A DNA stretch of 43,506 bases from Dysgonomonas sp. 521 (GCF_010501055.1 NZ_QVMO01000031.1:1-43506); one strand, 5' to 3'; counted from the first letter of the stretch, positions 33,025-41,199 are shown. Program-made: numbers and translations. The notes: a model not told the origin generated them from the letters alone.

Positions 33025-35649
33025 ATGACTCATAAAAATCTATTTTCCGCGTTCCTATTATTCTGTATTCTCTTTACTACCAGTTCATGTAGCCAAAAGG
33101 AGGAGAATATATATCAAAAGATTAATTTGGCTACTAACTGGAACATCCAATCTTCGGATAGTATCACAAATACAGGAGATATCATTTCCGGACCCCAACA
33201 ATCGGTAAAGAACTGGTATAAAGCAACTGTACCATCTACTGTGATGGGGGTTCTCACTACAAACGGACTTTATCCGGATCTTTTCATGGGAACAAATATA
33301 AAGGATATAGATAAGAGTCAGTTCGATAAACCATTCTGGTACCGCAACGAATTTGCATTACCTCAATTAACAAAAGATCAACATGTAACGTTGAATTTTG
33401 ACGGAATATCATATTATGCAAATATATGGTTGAATGGTAAGCTTATAGCTTCCCGTGATTCTGTATATGGAACATTTCGTCATTTCTCATTTGATGTCAC
33501 ACCCTATATTACATCAGACAACGTCTTAGCCGTAGAAGTATTCAAAGCCCAACCCGGCGATCCCAATACCGGATTTGCCGACTGGAATCCTCGTCCGGCC
33601 GATGAAAATATGGGATTGTACAGAAATGTATATCTGACTGTGACAGGAGGTGTGAAACTAAAAAATACCTATGTGCAGCCTAAGGTAAACACTGCAACCT
33701 TAGACGAAGCATGGCTGACAATAGAAACCGAAGTAGAAAACCTTACAGACGAAGAAGTTACAGGTAACTTAATAGGAGAAATAGAATCTAAATCATTCTC
33801 TTACCCTGTGGTATTAGCTCCTAAGGAAAAGAAAAAAGTAAAGATAACCCCGGAAGAGGCCGACATGTTACACATGAAAAATCCGCGCCTGTGGTGGTGT
33901 AATCACATGGGAAAACCCGAACTTTACAACCTCAGTTTGAAGTTTAAGGATGATAATGTTGTCTCCGACAAAGAAGATGTAACATTTGGCGTACGCGAAA
34001 TAGAATCTTACCTTACAGAGGAAGGGCACAGAGGGTTCAAACTTAATGGAAAAAACGTATTATTGAAATCGGCAGGATGGACAGACGATATATTCCTGCG
34101 CGACACACCGGAAAGTAACGAAACTCAGGTTCGATATGTAAAAGACATGAATATGAACATGATACGTTTCGAAAGCTTCTGGGGTACAAGTTCCAATATC
34201 TACGATTTATGCGACAAATACGGGCTTATGGCCGTTGTAGGATGGAGCTGCCAGTGGGAATGGGAAGCCTATTACGGAAAGCCTTGCGATGATAAATTTG
34301 GCTGTATCCTTACCGATGAAGAGATAGACCTTATAGCCGAATCCTTTGCTACACAAGTATTGTGGCTGCGCAACCATCCTAGTATCATATCCTGGATGCC
34401 GGGCAGCGATATGCTTCCTACGCCTAAACTGGAAGAGAAATATCTGGCATTCCTAAAGGAGAACGACAACAGGATTTATGTAGCTGCTGCACAGAAACGC
34501 GAGAGTGAACTATCGGGCAAAACGGGCACCAAGATGTTTGGACCTTATGAATATGTGGGGCCTAACTACTGGTACATCGATACCCTGTATGGCGGAGCAT
34601 ACGGTTACAATACCGAAACCGGCATAGGAGCACAGCTGCCTGTATTAGAATCTATTAAAAGATTCGTTCCCGAAGATAAACTATGGCCTATCGGCGATGC
34701 TTGGAGCTACCATTGCACCGCGTCTACTACAGCGATGAACTCCCTTAAAGAACTAACATCAGTCATCAACAGCAAATACGGGTCGGCTAAAGACCTGAAC
34801 GATTATCTGATGAAAGCCGACTTAGTCAACTATGACGGCACACGCGCCATGTTTGAAGCCTTCAGGGTAAACATAGGTAAAACCACCGGCATTGTGCAAT
34901 GGATGCTAAATTCGGCATGGCCTTCCCTTTACTGGCAAATGTATGATTACTATAAAGTCCCTACAGCTGCATACTATTCTGTAAAGAAAGCGAATCAACC
35001 ATTACAGTTAATTTACAACTATGGTAATAACAGCGTATATGCCGTGAACGAACAGATGGAAGATATAAACGGATATAAGGCTATAGTACAGGTGTTTGAC
35101 ATAAATTCCAAACTGAAAGAGAAAAAGGAAATCGCTCTGGATATAAAAACCAATACATCTGCAAATATATTGCAACTGGAACCTCTGACCGAGAATGTAT
35201 TCCTTTCTCTGGAAATATTCAATAAAGAGGGACAACCCGTTGCCGATAATTTCTATTGCCTGTCTTCAAAACCGGATGAATATCAGTGGGAAAAAACCAA
35301 CTGGGTACACACTCCGGCTAAAAGCTACAGTGATTTCACAAACGTTTCACAAATTGAGGCTGTGAAATTAAATGTAAAGACTGCCAAAGCAGAAAAGGAT
35401 AATGATACCATATACAGTGTCGAAATAGAGAATCCTACTCAGCATATAGCGTTTATGATAAGTATGAAACTGAAAGACAACAAAGGTGAAATGATCGTTC
35501 CTGCATTCTGGACAGATAATTATATAAGCCTGTTGCCTAACCAAAAGAAAATAATTGAATGTAAAGTAAATAAAGAACAGGTTGATGCAAAAGGCGCTAA
35601 ACTGGAAATAAAAGGATGGAACAGTCCTTTAAGCGAAAGTAATTTATAA
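33025..35649 (+). CDS. GH2 lipoprotein, probable exo-beta-D-glucosaminidase
   Basis: The start is taken at the ATG at 33025; the longer frame from a TTG at 32965 would begin inside the susD terminator. The 874-residue product opens with a lipobox (FTTSSCSQ). It has the GH2 sandwich-barrel plan: sugar-binding domain (about 35-205, with DNVLAVEV and NPRPADENMGLYRNVYL), an Ig-like domain, and a TIM barrel with NVLLKSAGWTDD and NMNMIRFESFWG. The general-acid position is GSD (Asp462) instead of the usual NE, and the nucleophile is Glu531 in YNTETG. This pair matches exo-beta-D-glucosaminidase (CsxA) rather than galactosidase or mannosidase. It suggests a chitosan-like or amino-sugar substrate. Confidence 0.88.
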   Translation: MTHKNLFSAFLLFCILFTTSSCSQKEENIYQKINLATNWNIQSSDSITNTGDIISGPQQSVKNWYKATVPSTVMGVLTTNGLYPDLFMGTNIKDIDKSQFDKPFWYRNEFALPQLTKDQHVTLNFDGISYYANIWLNGKLIASRDSVYGTFRHFSFDVTPYITSDNVLAVEVFKAQPGDPNTGFADWNPRPADENMGLYRNVYLTVTGGVKLKNTYVQPKVNTATLDEAWLTIETEVENLTDEEVTGNLIGEIESKSFSYPVVLAPKEKKKVKITPEEADMLHMKNPRLWWCNHMGKPELYNLSLKFKDDNVVSDKEDVTFGVREIESYLTEEGHRGFKLNGKNVLLKSAGWTDDIFLRDTPESNETQVRYVKDMNMNMIRFESFWGTSSNIYDLCDKYGLMAVVGWSCQWEWEAYYGKPCDDKFGCILTDEEIDLIAESFATQVLWLRNHPSIISWMPGSDMLPTPKLEEKYLAFLKENDNRIYVAAAQKRESELSGKTGTKMFGPYEYVGPNYWYIDTLYGGAYGYNTETGIGAQLPVLESIKRFVPEDKLWPIGDAWSYHCTASTTAMNSLKELTSVINSKYGSAKDLNDYLMKADLVNYDGTRAMFEAFRVNIGKTTGIVQWMLNSAWPSLYWQMYDYYKVPTAAYYSVKKANQPLQLIYNYGNNSVYAVNEQMEDINGYKAIVQVFDINSKLKEKKEIALDIKTNTSANILQLEPLTENVFLSLEIFNKEGQPVADNFYCLSSKPDEYQWEKTNWVHTPAKSYSDFTNVSQIEAVKLNVKTAKAEKDNDTIYSVEIENPTQHIAFMISMKLKDNKGEMIVPAFWTDNYISLLPNQKKIIECKVNKEQVDAKGAKLEIKGWNSPLSESNL

Positions 35650-35712
35650 ACATGGTTCTACACTTTCTTATCACGAAACTACATGGATGTTAGTAGTTTT
35701 TTTTAAGAAGAA

Positions 35713-35744
35713 GGGATGTATTTTAATAATACATCCCTATTTCT
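35713..35744. terminator. Bidirectional terminator between the GH2 and DUF937-like genes
   Basis: Perfect stem GGGATGTATT (35713-35722) and AATACATCCC (35728-35737). It is followed by TATTTCTTTT on the + strand and by TTCTTCTTAAAA on the - strand. Confidence 0.8.
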
Positions 35745-35766
35745 TTTCCGAGGTAAAATTTATCTT

Positions 35767-36225
35767 TTATTTCAGGAACTTACCTAAAAGTCCACCTAAA
35801 AGTCCACCAGCCGAATCGCCACCACCAGTAAAAGACTTAAGCAATGAACCGAAATCGAAAGAATCGTTCGGGTCACTTGACTTTTTAGACAACAGACCTA
35901 TCAAAGCCGGAACCACAGTAGAAGCGATAGTATTAGCCATTGCAGAGTTCAGACCTACTTTTTCGCTCAAAGAGGTTACCACGGTCTTCTGTATAGAGCT
36001 TACAATAGGATTGCTCGCCGAAAGAGCCGAAGAAGATGATGAACTTCCTCCAAAAAGACTCATAAGAGAAGATACATTATCAAGACTAAGCTGATCTTTC
36101 AACCCGTCTACAATCGATGAAGCTGTAGTCTCTACAGCCGCACTTTGTTTGTCTGCAGGCACACCTGCTTGAGTAACGGCACCTAATGCCTGATCTTTAA
36201 TAAGATCTAAAATTCCATCCAACAT
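35767..36225 (-). CDS. DUF937-like Gly/Ser-rich protein
   Basis: This 152-residue protein has alternating small-residue helices: MLDGILDLIKDQALGAVTQAGVP at the start, then SSIVDGLKDQLSL, a serine run (about 60-70), TIASTVVPALIGLLSKK, and a C-terminal GGGDSAGGLLGGLLGKFLK. This fits the DUF937/YidB-like group of abundant soluble proteins with unknown function. There is no signal peptide. It is a single gene, with a TATCTTTA box on the - strand near 36323-36330 as a possible promoter. Confidence 0.8.
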   Translation of the reverse strand: MLDGILDLIKDQALGAVTQAGVPADKQSAAVETTASSIVDGLKDQLSLDNVSSLMSLFGGSSSSSSALSASNPIVSSIQKTVVTSLSEKVGLNSAMANTIASTVVPALIGLLSKKSSDPNDSFDFGSLLKSFTGGGDSAGGLLGGLLGKFLK

Positions 36226-36355
36226 ACTTGTAATGATTTAGTTTTAAGAGAATATTCCCAATAATAATTGTGCAATTTACTGTGTATATTATGTTCTATA
36301 TAAAAGCCTGTTATACCCGTTTTAAAGATACAAATTATTTCGAAAAACGAATCTA

Positions 36356-36394
36356 AGAGTCTGTTTAAATTTTAGCGAAAATTAAACAGGCTCT
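36356..36394. repeat. Inverted repeat related to the MITE-like element
   Basis: AGAGTCTGTTTAAATTTT (36356-36373) pairs with AAAATTAAACAGGCTCT (36378-36394), with one gap and one mismatch. It shares CTGTTTAAATTTTA with the terminal repeats at 36488 and 36679. Confidence 0.6.
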
Positions 36395-36487
36395 AATATT
36401 GTTCGATTTATTATTTACCAATTCAATAATAAATATAGATAAAACTGAACCTGCTCTTATTCAGCCAGAACTAATACAGAAGCAATA

Positions 36488-36701
36488 AGTAACTGTTTAA
36501 ATTTTATTCGTTCAAATTTTTAGAGCTGTTTTAGAGCTGCTTTTTTACATACGCTTCGCTCCTGTGACCGTTGGTTCTTCCTCGAAACGATAATAGCGGG
36601 CTATTTGAGTTGAGAGAAAGGAAAAAATAGCCGAAAACAGACTAAAAATGAACGAAGAAAAAGGTATAATAAAATATTCGTATAAAATTTAAACAGTTAC
36701 T
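36488..36701. mobile_element. MITE-like element, 214 bases
   Basis: The ends are inverted repeats of 23 bases with one mismatch: AGTAACTGTTTAAATTTTAT at 36488 and its complement ending at 36701. There is no ORF for a transposase inside. The interior has the direct repeat TTTTAGAGCTG twice (about 36518-36539) and a GGCTATTT/AAATAGCC stem (about 36599-36634). No clear target duplication is visible. Confidence 0.55.
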
Positions 36702-36775
36702 AACATCCATATTATTCTTTTGAGTACAAAAGCACCCAAAAGACTTTATATTTAATTAAAACAATGCTGAGGGAA

Positions 36776-36951
36776 AAAAGTTACAAAGGTGACACTTTTT
36801 TTCAGTCAACAGTCAACACTTATCAGTCAACAGCGAGGCGTATTGTTCAATTTTTCAGGTCTGCTGCAAGCCATCAATTAAAAAGTGACAAGGGTAAAAT
36901 AATAGTATTTATAATCAAAGAGTTACAATGAAAAAGTGACAAAGGTGACAC
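36776..36951. repeat. Three copies of AAAAAGTGACAAAGGTGACA
   Basis: Copies begin at 36776 (AAAAAGTTACAAAGGTGACA), 36880 (AAAAAGTGACAAGGGTAAAA) and 36931 (exact). All are in the same orientation, separated by unrelated AT-rich sequence. AGTCAAC words lie between the first two. Confidence 0.55.
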
Positions 36952-37197
36952 CTTTTCCATACTTTCTCCATGTTACTTTTTTTATATTGAAACCTAAAAT
37001 CCTCATTATGTCAAAGAGCCCTTATATAAGACAAATTTTTTGTGTGAAAACGCAATCCTTCGTTCGCATTATTATCATTAGCGAAGTAACTGTTTGGGAA
37101 GATTCCATAAAAACAGGATGTTAACAAAAATGAAATAAGAGAGAAATGATTATCCAGCCACTTATTAATCACGTATTTTATGTAAGTTTGCTTAAAA

Positions 37198-37411
37198 TAT
37201 GCGAATCAAGGGTTAAATGTGCCGTTAGGCACATCATATTGGTAGAAACATGAATGAAATTCGTTTTTTTGTGCCGTCAGGTACAAAATGTGAATTGTTC
37301 TGTAGATATTGCGTACCTGACGGCACGCAATTAACCGGTTAAAGCTTCTTTCTACCAACATTCAGTCCCTAAAGGAACAAAAAATAGCACATTTAACCCT
37401 TGATTCGCATA
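37198..37411. mobile_element. Palindromic TIR element, left copy
   Basis: The ends are perfect 25-base inverted repeats (37198-37222 and 37387-37411) containing ATGCGAATCAAGGGTT. Nested inside are TTGGTAGAAA (37239-37248) with TTTCTACCAA (37349-37358), and GTGCCGTCAGGTAC (37271-37284) with GTACCTGACGGCAC (37313-37326). The whole element can fold into one long hairpin and has no ORF. Confidence 0.7.
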
Positions 37412-37453
37412 AAATATATATTGTAAAACTTTTTCACTAACTCTCAAACTACA

Positions 37454-38179
37454 ATGATAAGGAACATTATCTATATACTTCTCGCGTTTTATATTTCGGT
37501 AAGCTTTGTCAGTTGCAACGATAACGATAACGATGATGAGGATCTGGTTGTAAAGAAAGAAATCAAAATAAGTATACTCGGCGATTCCTATTCTACCTTT
37601 GAAGGATTTGTCACGCCGGTCTCTAATCCGGTTTGGTATCCTGTAACCAACGGATGGGATGCAAATGATGTAGTGGATGTAAAGCAGATGTGGTGGCATG
37701 GGGTATTACAAGAGTATGGAGCCACATTGGAAATAAACAATTCATATTCGGGCGCCACAATATGTAATACCGGCTATTATGGAACGGATAGTTCTTCACT
37801 CTCTTTTATTGCCAGAATGAATAATATGGGAGACCCCGATATAATATTTATCTTTGGCGGTACAAACGATAGTTGGGCAAATTCTCCGGTTGGCGACTAT
37901 AAGTATCATGATTGGACAACAGCCGATCTGAAAAGTTTTCGTCCCGCTTTTGCGTATATGCTCGATTACCTGACAAAAAAGCATCCGGATGCCCGGATAA
38001 TAAATATAGTAAATACAGGGTTGAAAGAAGTAATAACAGAATCACAAACACTTATCTGTGACTATTATAAGATAAAATCTGTACAACTTATGAATATAGA
38101 AAAGCAAAGCAATCATCCAAACATAAACGGTATGAATGCTATTAAAAAGCAAATAATGGCTATCTTAGAAACTGTTTAA
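37454..38179 (+). CDS. SGNH/GDSL-hydrolase lipoprotein
   Basis: This 241-residue lipoprotein has a lipobox with Cys21 (SVSFVSCND) and an acidic linker, then an SGNH hydrolase domain. Block I is ILGDSYS with nucleophile Ser45, block II is NNSYSGAT (Asn96 region), block III is GGTND (135-139), and the C-terminal His221 is in SNHPNING. This completes the Ser-Gly-Asn-His set, so it is likely an active esterase, perhaps removing acetyl groups from glycans. It is a single gene placed exactly between two palindromic elements with identical terminal repeats. It starts 42 bases after the left one and ends 20 bases before the right one. Confidence 0.88.
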   Translation: MIRNIIYILLAFYISVSFVSCNDNDNDDEDLVVKKEIKISILGDSYSTFEGFVTPVSNPVWYPVTNGWDANDVVDVKQMWWHGVLQEYGATLEINNSYSGATICNTGYYGTDSSSLSFIARMNNMGDPDIIFIFGGTNDSWANSPVGDYKYHDWTTADLKSFRPAFAYMLDYLTKKHPDARIINIVNTGLKEVITESQTLICDYYKIKSVQLMNIEKQSNHPNINGMNAIKKQIMAILETV

Positions 38180-38199
38180 ACAAGCTTTTCTTATAAATA

Positions 38200-38441
38200 A
38201 TGCGAATCAAGGGTTAAAAAGCACAGTAACTTATTGTCCCGAAGGGACTGAAGGTGGATAACCACGGGCAAAACCCGTGGCAGGAACTGACTGAAGAATA
38301 TGTCTCCCTATCCGCTTTTTCCACGGGTTTTACCCGTAGTTATCCATATTAGCCCACTTCGTGGACTTAGAACCCTGATTGCAAAACAGAAGATTGATTT
38401 ATAATAGTATACTTCAACCCAAAGCAACCCTTGATTCGCAT
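38200..38441. mobile_element. Palindromic TIR element, right copy
   Basis: The ends ATGCGAATCAAGGGTT (38200-38215) and AACCCTTGATTCGCAT (38426-38441) are the same terminal repeat as at 37199-37410. The interior differs: GGATAACCACGGGCAAAACC (about 38257) is repeated inverted near 38323-38347, and CCACGGGcaaaaCCCGTGG forms a local hairpin. There is no ORF. Confidence 0.7.
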
Positions 38442-38448
38442 AAATTAA

Positions 38449-38479
38449 AAATCCCTGCAACTGAAAAGTGCAGGGATTT
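38449..38479 (-). terminator. Terminator of the greA-HIT operon
   Basis: Perfect stem AAATCCCTGCA (38449-38459) and TGCAGGGATTT (38469-38479). On the - strand it runs into TTTTAATTTA. It lies 55 bases past the HIT gene stop. Confidence 0.75.
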
Positions 38480-38533
38480 CCTTATTCTTAAAGCTTTACC
38501 ACAGCAGACACTGCTTTTGTCTTCGTGGTAAGC

Positions 38534-38926
38534 CTAAATATTCTCTCTTATCTTTTTGGCTATTTCCTCAAACTCCGATTGTTCAAGCTTTACTCTCGGA
38601 TTAGAAAGCGCCATATCCGATTCTTTGTTAATCGGAATCAGGTGTATGTGCGCATGAGGTACTTCCATGCCTATGACCATCATTCCCACACGTTTGCAGG
38701 GAATGGCTTTCTCTATAGCCTTAGCTACTTTTTTAGCGAAAGCGGTCATGTCTTTTAGTGTTGTATCGTCAAGGTCGAAGATATAGTCTACTTCTTGTTT
38801 CGGGACAACCAGTGTATGCCCCTTTGCCATCGGGTTAATATCCAGAAAAGCAAAGAACCGGTCATCTTCGGCCACCTTGTACGATGGTATTTCGCCTGCT
38901 ATTATTTTACTGAAAATACTAGGCAT
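38534..38926 (-). CDS. HIT-family (histidine triad) nucleotide-binding protein
   Basis: This 130-residue protein is full length for the HINT branch. It starts with SIFSKIIAGEIPSYKVAEDDRFFAFLDI, has NPMAKGHTLVVPK and the triad HAHIHLIPI (His91, 93, 95). HINT proteins are nucleoside phosphoramidases or nucleotide hydrolases with broad, poorly defined roles. It follows greA by 5 bases and shares its promoter (39532-39563) and terminator. Confidence 0.96.
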   Translation of the reverse strand: MPSIFSKIIAGEIPSYKVAEDDRFFAFLDINPMAKGHTLVVPKQEVDYIFDLDDTTLKDMTAFAKKVAKAIEKAIPCKRVGMMVIGMEVPHAHIHLIPINKESDMALSNPRVKLEQSEFEEIAKKIRENI

Positions 38927-38931
38927 AGGCT

Positions 38932-39402
38932 TTATAGTGAGATATTCATTATTTCGAAACTCATAACTCCCGACGGAACCTTGATTTCGGCTACATCGCC
39001 TACTTTTTTGCCCATCAGCCCCTGTGCTATAGGTGTACTCACAGCCATTTTGTTTTCTTTCAGGTTGGCTTCACTTTCAGCTACGATCGTATATGTCATT
39101 TGCTGATTGTTCTTCGTGTTACGTATTGTAACCTTATTCAGAATTTGTACAACATCTGTTCCTATAGCGTCTTCATTGATCAGTCGGGCATTCGCCAACA
39201 GGTTTTTCATTTGCGCTATTCTGGCTTCTAGTAAGCCCTGAGCCTCTTTGGCCGCATCATATTCTGCGTTTTCCGACAAGTCTCCTTTGTCTCTGGCTTC
39301 TGCTATCTGTTTTGATATAGCAGGTCTGTCTACGGTTTCAAGCGTGTTTATATCTTCTTTTAGCTTTTTGTAACCGTCTTCGGTCATGTAAGAGATAGCC
39401 AT
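38932..39402 (-). CDS. greA: Transcription elongation factor GreA
   Basis: This 156-residue protein has the GreA layout. The N-terminal coiled coil (about 1-75) carries the conserved LKEDINTLETVDRPAISKQIAEARDKGDLSENAEYDAAKEAQ with the catalytic acidic DLSENAEYD tip. The C-terminal FKBP-like domain contains SPIAQGLMGKKVGD-type sequence (STPIAQGLMGKKVGD). It rescues backtracked RNA polymerase by stimulating transcript cleavage. The leader between promoter and start is 130 bases long and holds a long imperfect hairpin. The HIT gene follows. Confidence 0.97.
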   Translation of the reverse strand: MAISYMTEDGYKKLKEDINTLETVDRPAISKQIAEARDKGDLSENAEYDAAKEAQGLLEARIAQMKNLLANARLINEDAIGTDVVQILNKVTIRNTKNNQQMTYTIVAESEANLKENKMAVSTPIAQGLMGKKVGDVAEIKVPSGVMSFEIMNISL

Positions 39403-39465
39403 GGTAATTAAAAATTAAAATTAGTGACTACTGTTTTTTTATTATTATTAATTGTTTTAAAGCGA

Positions 39466-39519
39466 CAAAAAGAAAAAGAATCCTTGCCGATATAGGCCAG
39501 AACTCCTTTTCCTTTTTCG
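39466..39519 (-). promoter_or_regulatory. Hairpin in the greA leader
   Basis: Between promoter and greA start, CAAAAAGAAAAAGAA with TGCC (39466-39487) is imperfectly complementary to GGCC and CCTTTTCCTTTTTCG (39496-39519). On the - strand transcript the hairpin ends in a U-rich tail, so it may act as an attenuator. Confidence 0.4.
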
Positions 39520-39531
39520 ATTATCTTAAAA

Positions 39532-39563
39532 CAAAGATAGATTATATTTTTTGTATTGTCAAA
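39532..39563 (-). promoter_or_regulatory. Promoter of greA-HIT
   Basis: Read on the - strand: TTTG (39560-39563), 20 bases, TATCTTTG (39532-39539). This is an exact consensus match. Confidence 0.8.
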
Positions 39564-39578
39564 TATTTAGCCGCACTT

Positions 39579-40751
39579 TTATAATAATTTTTGAACTTCC
39601 GCAGCTAGGTTATCGGTTGCCAAAACCCTTTTAACGATCTCTCCGTTTTTGTTTAATATGTATGTAGTTGGGAACCCTTGAACGTTAAATCTGGCAAGTA
39701 ATTCAGAGTTGAGAGACTTGTCTTCCCTAACACAAATCCAAGGCAGATTTATCGCCGCATTTTTCCATGCATGCATATCCGAGTCGAAGGATACTTGATA
39801 TACTTCTACCTTTCCTTTATTCTTGTCATATATATTATTAATAAGGATATTGTGAGCCGGGGAAAATTCGGTCTGGTAAGCGGTAAAATCAAGGATGACA
39901 ACTTTACCTTTCAGGGATGCCAGGGAAACCTCCTTGTTGTTGATATCCGGCAATGTTATATTATAGAAAGCACTGTGGTCAGATAGTTCTGTATTTTCTA
40001 ATTTCTTGATTGTTTCCTCCTGATTGGCCATCTGCTTTAGTCCTGCCAGTGCTGTCAGGGTAAAAGATTTAAGGTGTTCGGCTCTCGGCGATTTTGATTT
40101 GTATTGGTCCCATACAGTGGCAACGGCTCTGAAGGCGACCAAATCATTCTTGTCGTACGGGTCGAAAATCAAATATCCTTCTATTTTCTGGAACAGAGCG
40201 AAGTAGCTTGCCATACTCTGGTAGTCGGACAAAATAAGATCCTTCGCTTTTTTCTTATACTCATCTATTTCCACCTGTATGTCGGCTACATATTGATCTT
40301 GCGAAATCCCCTTATTCTCAAACTTCTTCCTTAAATCCGATACGTTTTGACTGAGTTTATTTTGTGCGAAAACAATATCTTTTATTTTTACCGAACTTTC
40401 AGAACCTTCTATTGCATATTCTGTGGCAAAAGTCGGTTTATTGGCATTTACAGTGATAGTTTCTATCGAATCTATAGCCAGGTTTATAGCCTGTTTGTCC
40501 ATTCTCAACAGGTAAAATTCGGGATAACCTAAAGCCGGTTCCTCAAATTTAAAATTACCATCCGTATCCAGCCTTACCGAATCAATTACTGTGGTTTCAT
40601 TTAATGAACGTCTTTCCAGATAAAGCATAGTGCTGTCGGCATTCGCTATTTTCCCTTCTACGGTAAAGTGAGGCTCTTTATCTTTACAAGATACAAGTGC
40701 TATAATAGCCAAGGCTACAACCGGAAGTTTTTTCAAAAGAGATGTTTTCAT
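39579..40751 (-). CDS. Thioredoxin-fold lipoprotein (DUF4369 plus TlpA-like) lacking CxxC
   Basis: This 390-residue lipoprotein has a lipobox with Cys22 (ALVSCKD), an N-terminal DUF4369-like beta domain (about 28-125) and a C-terminal TlpA/AhpC-like thioredoxin fold (about 265-390, KGKVVILDFTAY and GFPTTYILNKNGEIV). The usual active-site WCxxC is replaced: the aligned positions read TEFS (294-297), so both redox cysteines are missing, while the cis-proline GFP is kept. It is therefore unlikely to be a thiol oxidoreductase and may be a binding or structural derivative. It is a single gene with a TATCTTTG box on the - strand at 40789-40796. Confidence 0.88.
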   Translation of the reverse strand: MKTSLLKKLPVVALAIIALVSCKDKEPHFTVEGKIANADSTMLYLERRSLNETTVIDSVRLDTDGNFKFEEPALGYPEFYLLRMDKQAINLAIDSIETITVNANKPTFATEYAIEGSESSVKIKDIVFAQNKLSQNVSDLRKKFENKGISQDQYVADIQVEIDEYKKKAKDLILSDYQSMASYFALFQKIEGYLIFDPYDKNDLVAFRAVATVWDQYKSKSPRAEHLKSFTLTALAGLKQMANQEETIKKLENTELSDHSAFYNITLPDINNKEVSLASLKGKVVILDFTAYQTEFSPAHNILINNIYDKNKGKVEVYQVSFDSDMHAWKNAAINLPWICVREDKSLNSELLARFNVQGFPTTYILNKNGEIVKRVLATDNLAAEVQKLL

Positions 40752-40788
40752 GTATAATGTATATTTATATATATGTATTTTAGTGTAG

Positions 40789-40796
40789 CAAAGATA
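40789..40796 (-). promoter_or_regulatory. Promoter -7 box of the thioredoxin-fold lipoprotein
   Basis: TATCTTTG on the - strand, 37 bases before the ATG at 40751. A TTTA-like -33 is possible near 40812. Confidence 0.55.
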
Positions 40797-40955
40797 TATA
40801 TTTGTTATGAGTTAAATATTATAGGGATTAAGATTTTTATTCAGTAATAGATACTATAATATTACAGAATTAAAATTTATTGCTTTTACAAATATCTTAT
40901 TTTTAACAAGTTGTCTTAAAATATGAAAAAAACTCAAAAAACTCTTATTAAATTA

Positions 40956-40988
40956 TTTGGATAATTGAGTAATAAATACATATCTTTG
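40956..40988 (+). promoter_or_regulatory. rRNA operon promoter
   Basis: TTTG (40956-40959), 21 bases, TATCTTTG (40981-40988), an exact Bacteroidota consensus. The predicted leader to the 16S gene is about 205 bases and contains the perfect palindrome GGGTAATATTACCC (41026-41039) followed by GGTTTTGTTTTT. Confidence 0.8.
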
Positions 40989-41199
40989 CACCCGCTTTGA
41001 TAGAGAACGAGGCGCTTAAAAAAGGGGGTAATATTACCCGGTTTTGTTTTTCGTAACTATAGAAGTGACAAGCGATCTTTGATAAAATGACAACATAAAG
41101 AGTGTAGTACATAATATTTATATATTAAATGTGACTACCGTCAATAGATTAGGTATAATTAATCGGGTCGGGTCAAAGGATTTAAAGTAAAAAGAATAT

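Larger units (their letters stand above)
36226..37453. other. Repeat-rich intergenic region of 1.2 kb
   Basis: I find no convincing gene. In order it holds a 39-base inverted repeat (36356-36394), a MITE-like element (36488-36701), AGTCAAC words (36803-36832), three copies of a GTGACAAAGGTGACA word (36776-36951) and a palindromic element (37198-37411). An ORF at 36936-37124 is short, without family likeness, and overlaps the third copy. Confidence 0.6.

Noticed and set aside
27928..35673. The 15-mer TACACTTTCTTATCA shared by the FecR-SusC spacer and the sequence after the GH2 gene
   Set aside because: In a window of this size and AT content about one shared 15-base pair is expected by chance, and the flanks differ.
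36936..37124. A 62-codon + strand ORF
   Set aside because: It starts inside a repeated GTGACAAAGGTGACA word, has no family likeness and no promoter; it looks like repeat-derived sequence.
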